Below, one piece after another: positions 17,783 through 25,542 of a DNA stretch of 64,000 nucleotides. The DNA comes from Altericroceibacterium indicum (GTDB taxonomy: Bacteria > Pseudomonadota > Alphaproteobacteria > Sphingomonadales > Sphingomonadaceae). The position numbers were made by a program, and so were the translations under genes. Every line of letters starts with the position of its first letter. The first letter of the stretch is position 1. Under the pieces are notes generated by a model, which saw only the letters and a program-made list of their open reading frames with translations, made no database searches and was not told the origin of the DNA. The DNA lies in contig NZ_WTYQ01000004.1 of NCBI RefSeq assembly GCF_009828105.1, forward strand, positions 234,041-298,040. Reading direction: 5' to 3'.

Positions 17783-18817
17783 TCAGCTATCGGGGCCTTC
17801 ATAGGCTTCCACAATACGTCCGACAATCGGATGACGAACGACATCAGCCGCTGTGAAGCGGGTGACGCCAATACTCTCCACCCCTTCCAGCCGTGTGACT
17901 GCATCGGCCAGGCCGCTCATCCTGTCACCACCGGGGATATCGACCTGACGAGGATCGCCGCACACCACCATCCGGCTGTTCTGGCCAAATCGGGTGAGGA
18001 ACATTTTCATCTGTTCGCGCGTGGTGTTCTGCGCTTCATCGAGGATGACAAAGGCATCAGCCAGCGTGCGTCCACGCATGAAGGCAATCGGAGCAATTTC
18101 GATTTCGCCACTGGCAAGGCGGCGGTCGACCTGTTCGGGTGGCATGCAATCGTAAAGCGCATCGTAAAGCGGGCGCAGATAGGGATCGACCTTTTCCTTC
18201 ATGTCACCGGGCAAAAAGCCGAGGCGTTCCCCGGCTTCGACCGCAGGGCGTGAGAGGATCAGGCGTTGCACGCTGCCGGTGATGAGCTGGCTGACCGCCT
18301 GTGCCACCGCCAGATAGGTTTTGCCCGTCCCGGCTGGCCCAAGTGCAAAGATGATATCTTCACGCTGTAATTGCAGCATATATTCGGCCTGCATCATCGA
18401 GCGCGGCACGATGGTTTTGCGGCGGGTACGGATCATGACTGATGGCGGATTGGGTTTGCCGGTAATGATCCCTTCGAGCGTGGGTTCATTGGACATGGCA
18501 ATCAGCGATTCGATCAGACCTGCATCGACCACTTGCCCGGTGAGCAATTTGTCATGCATGGATTTCAGCACGTCACGCGCTCTGGCCACGTTGTCTTCCG
18601 GACCTTCAATGACCACGCGATTGCCTCTTGCGCCGATATAGACGCCAAGGCGATTTTCTATCTGGACAAGGTTGGCATCGAATTCCCCGAACAGGGCACC
18701 AAGAACGGCCTGTTCATCGAAATCGACTTCGGCCCTGGCCCGTCGCGCATGATCGTGACGGTCTTCGGGGTGGTTCAACGCGGCCTGTGCCTCGGCGCGG
18801 TCGGGTTTACGTGCCAT
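17783..18817 (-). CDS. phoH: PhoH-like ATPase
   Basis: 344 aa from ATG 18817, with AAGGAG just upstream; the longer frame adds a non-conserved stretch. N-terminal KH-like domain (about residues 45-90), then the PhoH P-loop ATPase with GPAGTGKT at 160-167, RPAVEAGERLGFLPGD, the Walker B FVILDEAQN, and FGQNSRMVVCGDPRQVD. RNA-associated NTPase that accompanies YbeY. Separated from miaB by a plus-strand SDR gene, so it probably has its own promoter in the 247 bp before 19065. Confidence 0.94.
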   Translation of the reverse strand: MARKPDRAEAQAALNHPEDRHDHARRARAEVDFDEQAVLGALFGEFDANLVQIENRLGVYIGARGNRVVIEGPEDNVARARDVLKSMHDKLLTGQVVDAGLIESLIAMSNEPTLEGIITGKPNPPSVMIRTRRKTIVPRSMMQAEYMLQLQREDIIFALGPAGTGKTYLAVAQAVSQLITGSVQRLILSRPAVEAGERLGFLPGDMKEKVDPYLRPLYDALYDCMPPEQVDRRLASGEIEIAPIAFMRGRTLADAFVILDEAQNTTREQMKMFLTRFGQNSRMVVCGDPRQVDIPGGDRMSGLADAVTRLEGVESIGVTRFTAADVVRHPIVGRIVEAYEGPDS

Positions 18818-19064
18818 GCGCTCCTTTCGAAAGTTGCAGGCCAAATAAAGTCCACAAGACGGTTCCGGCATTGCAACCAATATCAATAGTGATTCTGAAG
18901 ATAAGCACACTGTCGAAAGAGGCAAGTACAGGCTTTTAATTGTCCCGGTGAAAACTTGGTAGGGTTAACAAATAGGGCGTGCAATTAGCCTTGTCTGAAG
19001 CTCGGTGTGGCGCAGTATAGACTGGTAAAACGGCCAACTCACCAGAGATGATGGAGAAACACGT

Positions 19065-19823
19065 ATGACACAGGATTTCGCAGGCAAGGTTGCTATCGTT
19101 ACGGGCGGAGCATCGGGCATTGGCGAGGCGGTCAGCCGTGACCTCTCCGGGCGCGGTGCACAAGTTGTTGTGGCTGATTTCAATGAAGAAGGCGTCAGGG
19201 CGCTGGTGGATGAACTCTCACAGCGGTCGGGCGTAGAGGCCAGGGCCTTCAAAGTTGACGTCAGCAAGCCTGACGAAGTTGAAGCGATGGTGGGTTTTAC
19301 TATCAAAGAATTTGGCCAACTTGACCTTGCCGTCAACAATGCCGGAATCGGTGGCAAGAGTGCACCGATGGGCGAGATTGACCCTGATGACTGGCACAAA
19401 GTGCTTAACGTCAATTTGCACGGTGTATTCTATGGAATGCGTTACCAGATTCCGGCGATGCTGAAATCAGGCGGTGGTTCGATTGTGAATATGGCGTCTA
19501 TTCTGGGCGCAGTGGGCTGGCGTGGATCGGCTGCTTATGTCGCATCCAAACATGCTGTAACCGGAATCACGCAAACAGCCGCACTGGAATATTCAAGCAA
19601 GGGCATCCGGGTGAATGCCGTGGGGCCGGGCTTTATCAAGACTCCACTGATTGAAACCAGCATGAGCGATGAAGCGCACGCCGGTCTCGTCGGGATGCAC
19701 CCCATCGGCCGGCTCGGTACGCCAGATGAAGTGGCGGCCATCACCAATTTTCTGCTGAGCGATGCTGCGTCGTTTGTGACAGGCAGCTATTATCCGGTGG
19801 ATGGTGCTTTCCTCGCCCAATAA
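19065..19823 (+). CDS. Short-chain dehydrogenase/reductase
   Basis: 252 aa classical SDR. NAD(P)-binding TGGASGIGEAV near residue 13, the acidic residue of ADFNEEG at the end of strand beta-2 suggesting NAD preference, NNAGIGG, the catalytic Ser in VNMASILG, and YVASK with catalytic Tyr/Lys. Substrate not predictable. It sits as a lone plus-strand gene inside the otherwise minus-strand miaB-phoH block, with its own terminator, and so looks inserted there. Confidence 0.92.
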   Translation: MTQDFAGKVAIVTGGASGIGEAVSRDLSGRGAQVVVADFNEEGVRALVDELSQRSGVEARAFKVDVSKPDEVEAMVGFTIKEFGQLDLAVNNAGIGGKSAPMGEIDPDDWHKVLNVNLHGVFYGMRYQIPAMLKSGGGSIVNMASILGAVGWRGSAAYVASKHAVTGITQTAALEYSSKGIRVNAVGPGFIKTPLIETSMSDEAHAGLVGMHPIGRLGTPDEVAAITNFLLSDAASFVTGSYYPVDGAFLAQ

Positions 19824-19854
19824 TGCGGTAAACGCGCATCGGGTGAGAATGTGG

Positions 19855-19890
19855 CGGCGGCGCGAATGCGGGTTTTCGCGTCGCCGTTAA
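19855..19890 (+). terminator. Terminator after the SDR gene
   Basis: CGGCGGCGCGAA (19855-19866) pairs with TTCGCGTCGCCG (19875-19886), one mismatch, followed by TTAACTTT. It separates the SDR gene from the convergent miaB end. Confidence 0.75.
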
Positions 19891-19900
19891 CTTTGCTGTT

Positions 19901-21232
19901 TCAAGCGCTGACTTTTTCCACCATGCGTCCGCGAACGGAATTCGCGCCAGCTTCCACCATGTCGACTGTCACCATATCGCCCAGTTGGACATCGCCTTCA
20001 AACCAGACCGATTGCAGCCAGGGGGATTTGCCCAGCCACTGGTTTTCGAACTTACCCTTGCGTTCCACCAGAACATCACACACGCGGCCTTCAGTCTGCT
20101 TGTTGAAAGCATATTGATCGCGGTTCAGCGCGGCTTGCAGACGCTGCAAACGTTCATCCATCACTTCCCGGCTTACCTGGCCATCCATCGTGGCTGCTGG
20201 CGTTCCGGGGCGGGGTGAATATTTGAAGCTGTACGCCAGTGAATAGCCTACCGCATCGACCAATTGCAGCGTTTCACGAAATTCTTCTTCCGTTTCGCCG
20301 GGAAAGCCGACGATGAAGTCGCCTGACAAGGCAATGTCCGGCCTGACGGCACGAAACTGGTCGAGCAATTTGAGATAGCTGTCTGCCGTGTGGCTGCGAT
20401 TCATCGCTTTGAGTACGCGGTCTGAACCACTCTGCACGGGCAGATGCAGATAGGGCATCAGCTTTTCGATCTCACCATGGGCGGCGATCAATGCTGGCGA
20501 CATATCATTGGGATGGCTGGTGGTGTAGCGGATGCGTGCCAGATCTGGCAGATCAGCGAGCGCTTTGATTAGTCCTTCAAGACCAATGGCCTGACCCTTG
20601 GCATTCTCACCTGTCCAGGCGTTCACATTCTGCCCTAGCAGTGTGATTTCGCGTGCGCCGCTTTGCACCAACCGCTCCGCTTCTGTGACCAGAGCGCTAA
20701 AGGGGCGGGAAATTTCTGCGCCGCGCGTATAGGGCACCACGCAATAGGTACAGAATTTGTCGCAACCTTCCTGAATGGTGAGGAAGGCGCTGGGGCCGAC
20801 CTTGCGCCGCTGTGGCAAAACATCGAATTTGGTTTCGAGCGGCATATCCGTGTCGGTTGCCCGCTCACCGTGCACAGCCTTGTCGATCATGTCGGGTAAG
20901 CGATGGTAGGCTTGCGGCCCGACCACCATGCCTACAGCGGGAGAGCGCTTCATGATCTCTTCGCCCTCGGCCTGCGCCACGCAGCCGGCCACTGCGATCA
21001 TGGGCTTCTTGCCATTCTTGGTCAGGCGGCCAATGTCGGAATAGACCTTTTCAGCGGCCTTTTCGCGGATGTGGCAGGTGTTGAGCACCACCAGATCCGC
21101 ATCTTCGCCATCCTTGGCAGGTGCCATGCCCTTATCGGTCAGCAATTCGCCCATCCGTTCGCCATCATAGACGTTCATCTGGCAGCCGAAGCTTTTGACC
21201 CGGTAGGTCTTGGGAGGTGCACTTTGTCGCAT
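19901..21232 (-). CDS. miaB: tRNA-2-methylthio-N6-dimethylallyladenosine synthase
   Basis: 443 aa radical-SAM methylthiotransferase that adds a methylthio group to i6A37 of tRNAs reading U-starting codons. N-terminal UPF0004 domain with cluster ligands C17, C53 and C84; radical-SAM CxxxCxxC at C156, C160 and C163 (GCDKFCTYC); C-terminal TRAM domain. Complete and typical. Upstream is plsC on the same strand. Confidence 0.97.
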   Translation of the reverse strand: MRQSAPPKTYRVKSFGCQMNVYDGERMGELLTDKGMAPAKDGEDADLVVLNTCHIREKAAEKVYSDIGRLTKNGKKPMIAVAGCVAQAEGEEIMKRSPAVGMVVGPQAYHRLPDMIDKAVHGERATDTDMPLETKFDVLPQRRKVGPSAFLTIQEGCDKFCTYCVVPYTRGAEISRPFSALVTEAERLVQSGAREITLLGQNVNAWTGENAKGQAIGLEGLIKALADLPDLARIRYTTSHPNDMSPALIAAHGEIEKLMPYLHLPVQSGSDRVLKAMNRSHTADSYLKLLDQFRAVRPDIALSGDFIVGFPGETEEEFRETLQLVDAVGYSLAYSFKYSPRPGTPAATMDGQVSREVMDERLQRLQAALNRDQYAFNKQTEGRVCDVLVERKGKFENQWLGKSPWLQSVWFEGDVQLGDMVTVDMVEAGANSVRGRMVEKVSA

Positions 21233-21264
21233 GACGCGCCTTTAAGGGATTTATGCAGCGATTC

Positions 21265-21993
21265 CTAGGCCTGCAATACGCGGGCCAATGTCTCGGCAAT
21301 CGCTTTATGCGCGGCGAGCGTAATAGATTTTCGATCTGTCAGGGCGGCACCCTCCAGCGGAGGCAGGAAATAAATCGTCAGCCGCACGGGTTTTCGGCGG
21401 CCGAGAATCATCAGCACGTTATTGGCACCCGGATCTTCCCCCACCCATGCCACTTCCGGTACGTCTTCATAAACCAGTGCAACGGGCTGCACCTTGGTGC
21501 TGTCATCGATCGGCTGAACGGCGGCGAGCAGGGCGCTTTTGAATGGCGGAACGCTGGTCCCGTCACTGGTGGTGCCTTCGGGAAAGATCGTCAGCGGGCG
21601 TTCCCCCAATGCGGCATGGATGGCACTGGTCTGGTCATTGATAGTGGTGCGGCGATGGCGGGCGATGAAGATCGTTTGATTCTGTTCACACAGCCACTTC
21701 AAAAGCTTTTGCCCCGCCAGTCCATCATGCGCGACAAAGGCGCTGCGAGCTGCCCCGGCAAGCGCCAATATATCGAGCCAGCTCACATGGTTGGCGAGTA
21801 TCAGCGCAGTCTTTTCCGGTTTTCCAACCGTTTTCACCCGGAGGCCTGCAATCCACCCGACGCCAGCCAGAAAGGTTGGCGGCAGCACAAGTGGCTTACC
21901 GATCGCTTTGAACAGCAGGTGTAGAGGAATGATAAGGGCGGACCAGCCTAATATGAGAGCAATCCGCAGACCTATCCGCAGCCGGGTAATCAT
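21265..21993 (-). CDS. plsC: 1-acylglycerol-3-phosphate acyltransferase
   Basis: 242 aa from ATG 21993; a TTG at 22023, directly after the fur stop, is an alternative. One N-terminal membrane helix region (about residues 8-40). Acyltransferase block I NHVSWLD (the usual NHxxxxD) and block III FPEGTTSDG. Makes phosphatidate from lysophosphatidate in the inner membrane. In the same transcription unit as fur and miaB by spacing. Confidence 0.9.
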   Translation of the reverse strand: MITRLRIGLRIALILGWSALIIPLHLLFKAIGKPLVLPPTFLAGVGWIAGLRVKTVGKPEKTALILANHVSWLDILALAGAARSAFVAHDGLAGQKLLKWLCEQNQTIFIARHRRTTINDQTSAIHAALGERPLTIFPEGTTSDGTSVPPFKSALLAAVQPIDDSTKVQPVALVYEDVPEVAWVGEDPGANNVLMILGRRKPVRLTIYFLPPLEGAALTDRKSITLAAHKAIAETLARVLQA

Positions 21994-22023
21994 AGGGCTT
22001 TGCTGGACAGTCGAAGCTTGCAA

Positions 22024-22446
22024 TTAATCTTCGCGGTCAATGCGCACGCCGTAAAGTTCCATCCTATGATCGACGAGGCGATAGCCCAGCTTTTCAGCAA
22101 TCTGGCGCTGTAAAGATTCCAGTTCAGGATCGACGAATTCGACCACTTTGCCGGTTTCCACATCAATCAGATGATCGTGATGGGCTTCCGGTGCTGCTTC
22201 ATAACGGGCGCGACCATCGCCAAAATCATGGCGGTCCAGGATGCCAGCTTCTTCAAATAAGCGAACTGTGCGGTAGACCGTAGCAATCGAGATTTTAGGA
22301 TCAATGGCCGAGGCACGTTTGTGCAATAGCTCGACATCGGGATGATCGTCGCTTTCCGATAGAACTTTGGCGATAACCCGCCGCTGTTCTGTAATTCTAA
22401 GCCCGCGCTCAGCGCAAAGCTGCTCAAGATCGATACCTTGGTGCAA
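22024..22446 (-). CDS. fur: Ferric uptake regulator Fur
   Basis: 140 aa when begun at TTG 22446, which has GCGGGGAT at proper spacing. The longer frame (GTG 22479) would begin inside the hairpin that ends mucR and is rejected. N-terminal winged HTH (LRITEQRRVIAKVL, ISIATVYRTVRLF), then the dimerisation/metal part with EAAPEAHHDHLIDVETG. C-terminal CxxC zinc motifs are absent, as in many alphaproteobacterial Fur/Mur proteins. Regulates iron (or manganese) genes; the metal cannot be decided from sequence. Confidence 0.88.
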   Translation of the reverse strand: MHQGIDLEQLCAERGLRITEQRRVIAKVLSESDDHPDVELLHKRASAIDPKISIATVYRTVRLFEEAGILDRHDFGDGRARYEAAPEAHHDHLIDVETGKVVEFVDPELESLQRQIAEKLGYRLVDHRMELYGVRIDRED

Positions 22447-22465
22447 AACTATCCCCGCAAAATCA

Positions 22466-22503
22466 AAATGCCCAACCACTATGGGAGTGGTCGGGCATTT
22501 TTA
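22466..22503 (-). terminator. Hairpin terminator between mucR and fur
   Basis: On the minus strand AAATGCCCGACCACT pairs with AGTGGTTGGGCATTT (one G-U pair) around a CCCAT loop, followed by TTTTGATTTT-like sequence. It lies immediately before the fur start and could attenuate fur expression from the mucR promoter. Confidence 0.75.
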
Positions 22504-22537
22504 CAATATGCACAATGTGCATAGCCAAGCTCTTGGC

Positions 22538-22975
22538 TTAGTCAGTTTTTTTACGACGGCCGCGGCGCTGGCCCGGCTGGCGGCCAAGGCCGATCTTCTT
22601 GGCAAGCTCACGGCGCTTTTCAGCGTAATTGGGGGCAACCATCGGATAATCGGCAGGAAGATCCCAACGGGCACGATATTCTTCAGGGGTCATGCCGTGG
22701 TCGGTCATTAAATGACGCTTGAGCATCTTCATCTTCTTGCCATCTTCCAGGCAGACGAGATGGTCTGGTTTAATGGACGCACGAATAGAAACAGCAGGTT
22801 CGGGACGTTCTTCTTTCACTTCTTTCGATCCGAGCCCGGAAAGGGCGCCGAATACGTTCTGAATAAGTGAAGGGACGTCTTCTACAGCAACATTATTGTT
22901 GCTGACATGAGCAGCGACAATATCGGAAGTCAGCGTAATCAGCGTTTCCGACATATCTGATTCAAAATTTTCCAT
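22538..22975 (-). CDS. mucR: MucR/Ros-family zinc-finger regulator
   Basis: 145 aa. A prokaryotic zinc finger with C75, D78, H88 and H93 (HLVCLEDGK...RHLMTDHG), that is the Cys-Asp-His-His variant, followed by [13 protein letters not shown] and a basic tail ending RRGRRKK. Ros/MucR proteins bind AT-rich DNA as heterochromatin-like regulators of exopolysaccharide and cell-cycle genes. The 152-bp AT-rich upstream region (22976-23127) may hold autoregulatory sites. Confidence 0.95.
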   Translation of the reverse strand: MENFESDMSETLITLTSDIVAAHVSNNNVAVEDVPSLIQNVFGALSGLGSKEVKEERPEPAVSIRASIKPDHLVCLEDGKKMKMLKRHLMTDHGMTPEEYRARWDLPADYPMVAPNYAEKRRELAKKIGLGRQPGQRRGRRKKTD

Positions 22976-23127
22976 TTAAACCTCGGTTAATGCGACGTTG
23001 TTTTTTAACAGTTTATTGGAGCCGAAGTAGCTCTGGGTTTTAGGCGATCAAGCCATTGGAACAATTGCGTTGTCTTTACAAGCAAAGTCTGAGAGTAAAA
23101 GCAAGCAGTGTAATAATACAGACAAGA

Positions 23128-23589
23128 TCAATCTGCTATTTCTAAAGTGAATGTCAGTGCATCAATAGGATTGGCAGACGTATTTCTATAATAGTTTTTT
23201 CGGCGGCCGATCTGCGAGAATCCGTGCTTTCTATACAATTCTTCAGCTGTGTTGTTGTCTCGCATTTCCAGAAATAGCCGAACTACTCCTCTATCTCGAC
23301 AATCTTTAATAAATTTTGAAAGTAGCTTTCGGCCAATACCTAAACGGCGATGATCAGGGTGAACTGCAAAGAGCAGAAGCTCTTCTTCATCCACAGCGTT
23401 TCGACTCATTGCAAAGCCTGCAACGCTATCGCCTTCCTCGGGCTCTGTGCCATTGGGGGTGATGAGCCAGTAATGGGTGTTGGGCATGGCCAGTGAGTCC
23501 GACACTTGCCGGCGGTTCCATGCCTCGCCATAGGCCGGGTCAAAAGCGGCCTCCATCACGCTCATGATGTGGTCGACGTGATCCTTCAC
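23128..23589 (-). CDS. rimI: Ribosomal protein S18-alanine N-acetyltransferase family
   Basis: 153 aa GNAT protein. Acetyl-CoA loop at HPDHRRLGIGRKLL (R/Q-x-x-G-x-G/A), then LEMRDNNTAEELYRKHGFSQIGRRKNYY, the RimI-specific ending with the catalytic Tyr. Starts with GTG overlapping the tsaB stop as GTGA. Part of the usual tsaB-rimI pair. Base composition at its 3' end is more AT-rich than its neighbours. Confidence 0.93.
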   Translation of the reverse strand: MKDHVDHIMSVMEAAFDPAYGEAWNRRQVSDSLAMPNTHYWLITPNGTEPEEGDSVAGFAMSRNAVDEEELLLFAVHPDHRRLGIGRKLLSKFIKDCRDRGVVRLFLEMRDNNTAEELYRKHGFSQIGRRKNYYRNTSANPIDALTFTLEIAD

Positions 23590-24227
23590 GCTCTGGCCTT
23601 TCCACCCTTGCTTTTTGCCTGTGCAACTTTGGCATCCGGGGCGCGGCCATAAAGCGGCGTTAATTGTTTGCTGAACAATGAATCAGGCAAAAGCTGGGCA
23701 GCTCTGGCATCCGGGAGCAAGGGCAGGGCACAGCCGCTTTTTCGCAAGGCCACCAGTGCCTCAGCCTGGGAACCGGCTACGCAATCGGCTTGTGCCGCTG
23801 CGGCGGCGTCGTCCGGCTTCAAGGATGCGAGGTCTGATGCAGGAAGGCCGTCCTTGCCAAACTCCTGCACGAACCATTCACCATGGCCGCCCGTTACCGC
23901 TACGCTTATCGGTACTTTGCCCATTTCAGATCGTGCCATGGCTGCAATCAGGGCGAGGGTGGGATAACCCAGCACAGGAACTTGCCAGGCAAGGCCCAGC
24001 GCTCTGGCCGCAGCAAGGCCGATTCTGACGCCGGTGAAGCTTCCCGGCCCAAGCGATACGAGAATGCAATCAGCCCGCCCTTTGCCGGGCAGTTCGCTGA
24101 TCATCGGAACCAGTCTTTCAGCATGGCCCCGGCCCAGGATTTCATAACAGCCGCCAAGCATCGCATCATGCTCAAAAAGCGCCGCGGAGCAGGCTTCGCT
24201 GGCGCTGTCTATTGCGAGTATCCGCAA
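23586..24227 (-). CDS. tsaB: tRNA t6A biosynthesis protein TsaB
   Basis: 213 aa, ASKHA-fold partner of TsaD in making N6-threonylcarbamoyladenosine at tRNA position 37. Seen: N-terminal ILAIDSASEACSAAL, LVPMISELP, and the SLGPGSFTGVRIGLAAARALGLA block diagnostic for the family. TTG start; no better start lies nearby. Translationally coupled to rimI. Confidence 0.95.
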   Translation of the reverse strand: MRILAIDSASEACSAALFEHDAMLGGCYEILGRGHAERLVPMISELPGKGRADCILVSLGPGSFTGVRIGLAAARALGLAWQVPVLGYPTLALIAAMARSEMGKVPISVAVTGGHGEWFVQEFGKDGLPASDLASLKPDDAAAAAQADCVAGSQAEALVALRKSGCALPLLPDARAAQLLPDSLFSKQLTPLYGRAPDAKVAQAKSKGGKARA

Positions 24228-24242
24228 GATGAATACCCCGGT

Positions 24243-24836
24243 TTAAAGAATGACGTTAAACGTATCGAAGTCGGGGCGCGGGCTGCGCTCGTAGACACTT
24301 TCTTCATCACCATATCCGATGGTGCAAATGAAGTTGGATTTCCATTTCGGTTGATCGGCAAAGAAATCCTTGTCCAGCGCATCATTGTCAAAGCCCGACA
24401 TCGGGCCGCAACCAAGGCCCACTGCACGTGCGGCCAAAATCATATAGGCGCCCTGCAAGGTTGAGTTGCGGAAGGCAGAGACCTTGCGGCCTTCTTCATC
24501 CCCATCAAACCAGCTTTTGGCATCCGTATGCGGGAAGAGCCATGGCAGATGTTCATGGAAATCAATATCCATTGCCAAAATCGCGCATACGGGAGCGTGA
24601 CGGATTTTGTCCTTATTTCCATCACTGGCATGGCCCGCGAGCCGTTCTTTTGCCTCTGGTGTTGTGCACCAGACAATCCGCGCTGGAAGCTGATTGGCCG
24701 AGGTTGGCCCCATCTTCATCAAATCCCAGATCTGATGAAGCTGTTCCGTAGTGACTGGTTTGTCGAGAAACGCATTATAGGTGCGCGCTTCGCGGAAAAG
24801 CTGGTCCAGTGCGGCGTCGTTCAAAGGTGATGGCAA
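24243..24836 (-). CDS. Malonic semialdehyde reductase RutE-like nitroreductase
   Basis: 197 aa NADH:FMN oxidoreductase fold. Family blocks: [26 protein letters not shown] (FMN phosphate contacts), [29 protein letters not shown] and [10 protein letters not shown]. It matches the HadB/RutE subgroup that reduces malonic semialdehyde in uracil breakdown. No other rut genes are nearby, so the physiological substrate may differ. Lies 12 nt after the nfu gene on the same strand. Confidence 0.88.
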   Translation of the reverse strand: MPSPLNDAALDQLFREARTYNAFLDKPVTTEQLHQIWDLMKMGPTSANQLPARIVWCTTPEAKERLAGHASDGNKDKIRHAPVCAILAMDIDFHEHLPWLFPHTDAKSWFDGDEEGRKVSAFRNSTLQGAYMILAARAVGLGCGPMSGFDNDALDKDFFADQPKWKSNFICTIGYGDEESVYERSPRPDFDTFNVIL

Positions 24837-24848
24837 GGGGCTCTCCTG

Positions 24849-25427
24849 TCAGGCTGCGCGAACTTCGCTCACTTCCGGCACGTAATGTTTCAGCAGGCCT
24901 TCAATACCTTGCTTCAATGTTGCTGTCGAACTTGGGCAGCCCGCACAGGCGCCTTGCATGGTCAGATAGACTACGCCTCCACGGAAGCCGCGATATCGGA
25001 TGTCACCACCATCACCTGCCACGGCCGGGCGGATGCGGGTTTCCAGCAGGTCTTTGATCTGAGAGACAATGTCGGCATCGGCCGGATCATCGCCCATATC
25101 TTCATCTTCGTCAGCGGGCACGGAAAATCCCGAAGCGTCACCGCCGGTGAACAAGGGGGCCTGGCTAACGAAATGATCGAGGAGAATCAGCACCACTTGC
25201 GGCTTCAGGGATGACCAATCAACGCCCGGTGCGGCGGTGACGGAAACGAAGTCACTCCCAAAGAACACGCCGGTTACTTCGCCCGTTTCAAACAGGGCAT
25301 TGGCAAGGGGGGACACTTCGGCATCTTCTGGCGAAGCAAAGTCTCGCGTGCCACTGGGCATCACTGCCTGACCGGGCAGGAATTTCAGCGTTGAAGGGTT
25401 GGGCGTGGTTTCTGTCTCGATAAACAT
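24849..25427 (-). CDS. nfu: NifU-like Fe-S scaffold protein
   Basis: 192 aa from ATG 25427 (MFIETETTPNPSTLKFLPG is the normal N-terminus); a start at 25475 is also open. N-terminal Nfu domain, then a C-terminal NifU domain with CxxC in GACAGCPSS, which binds a [4Fe-4S] cluster for delivery to apo-proteins. Divergent and partly overlapping with the longest reading of the M16 protease gene, which supports the shorter starts for both. Confidence 0.92.
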   Translation of the reverse strand: MFIETETTPNPSTLKFLPGQAVMPSGTRDFASPEDAEVSPLANALFETGEVTGVFFGSDFVSVTAAPGVDWSSLKPQVVLILLDHFVSQAPLFTGGDASGFSVPADEDEDMGDDPADADIVSQIKDLLETRIRPAVAGDGGDIRYRGFRGGVVYLTMQGACAGCPSSTATLKQGIEGLLKHYVPEVSEVRAA

Positions 25428-25542
25428 CAGCCGGATGTAGGAAGCAGAGGCTGCATGGGCAAGCGTGATGCTCATGACTTTTACGCCACCTCAGATATTT
25501 ATTCACTATTGCTTCAGCATTACAGTGCCTATGACCTGTGGC

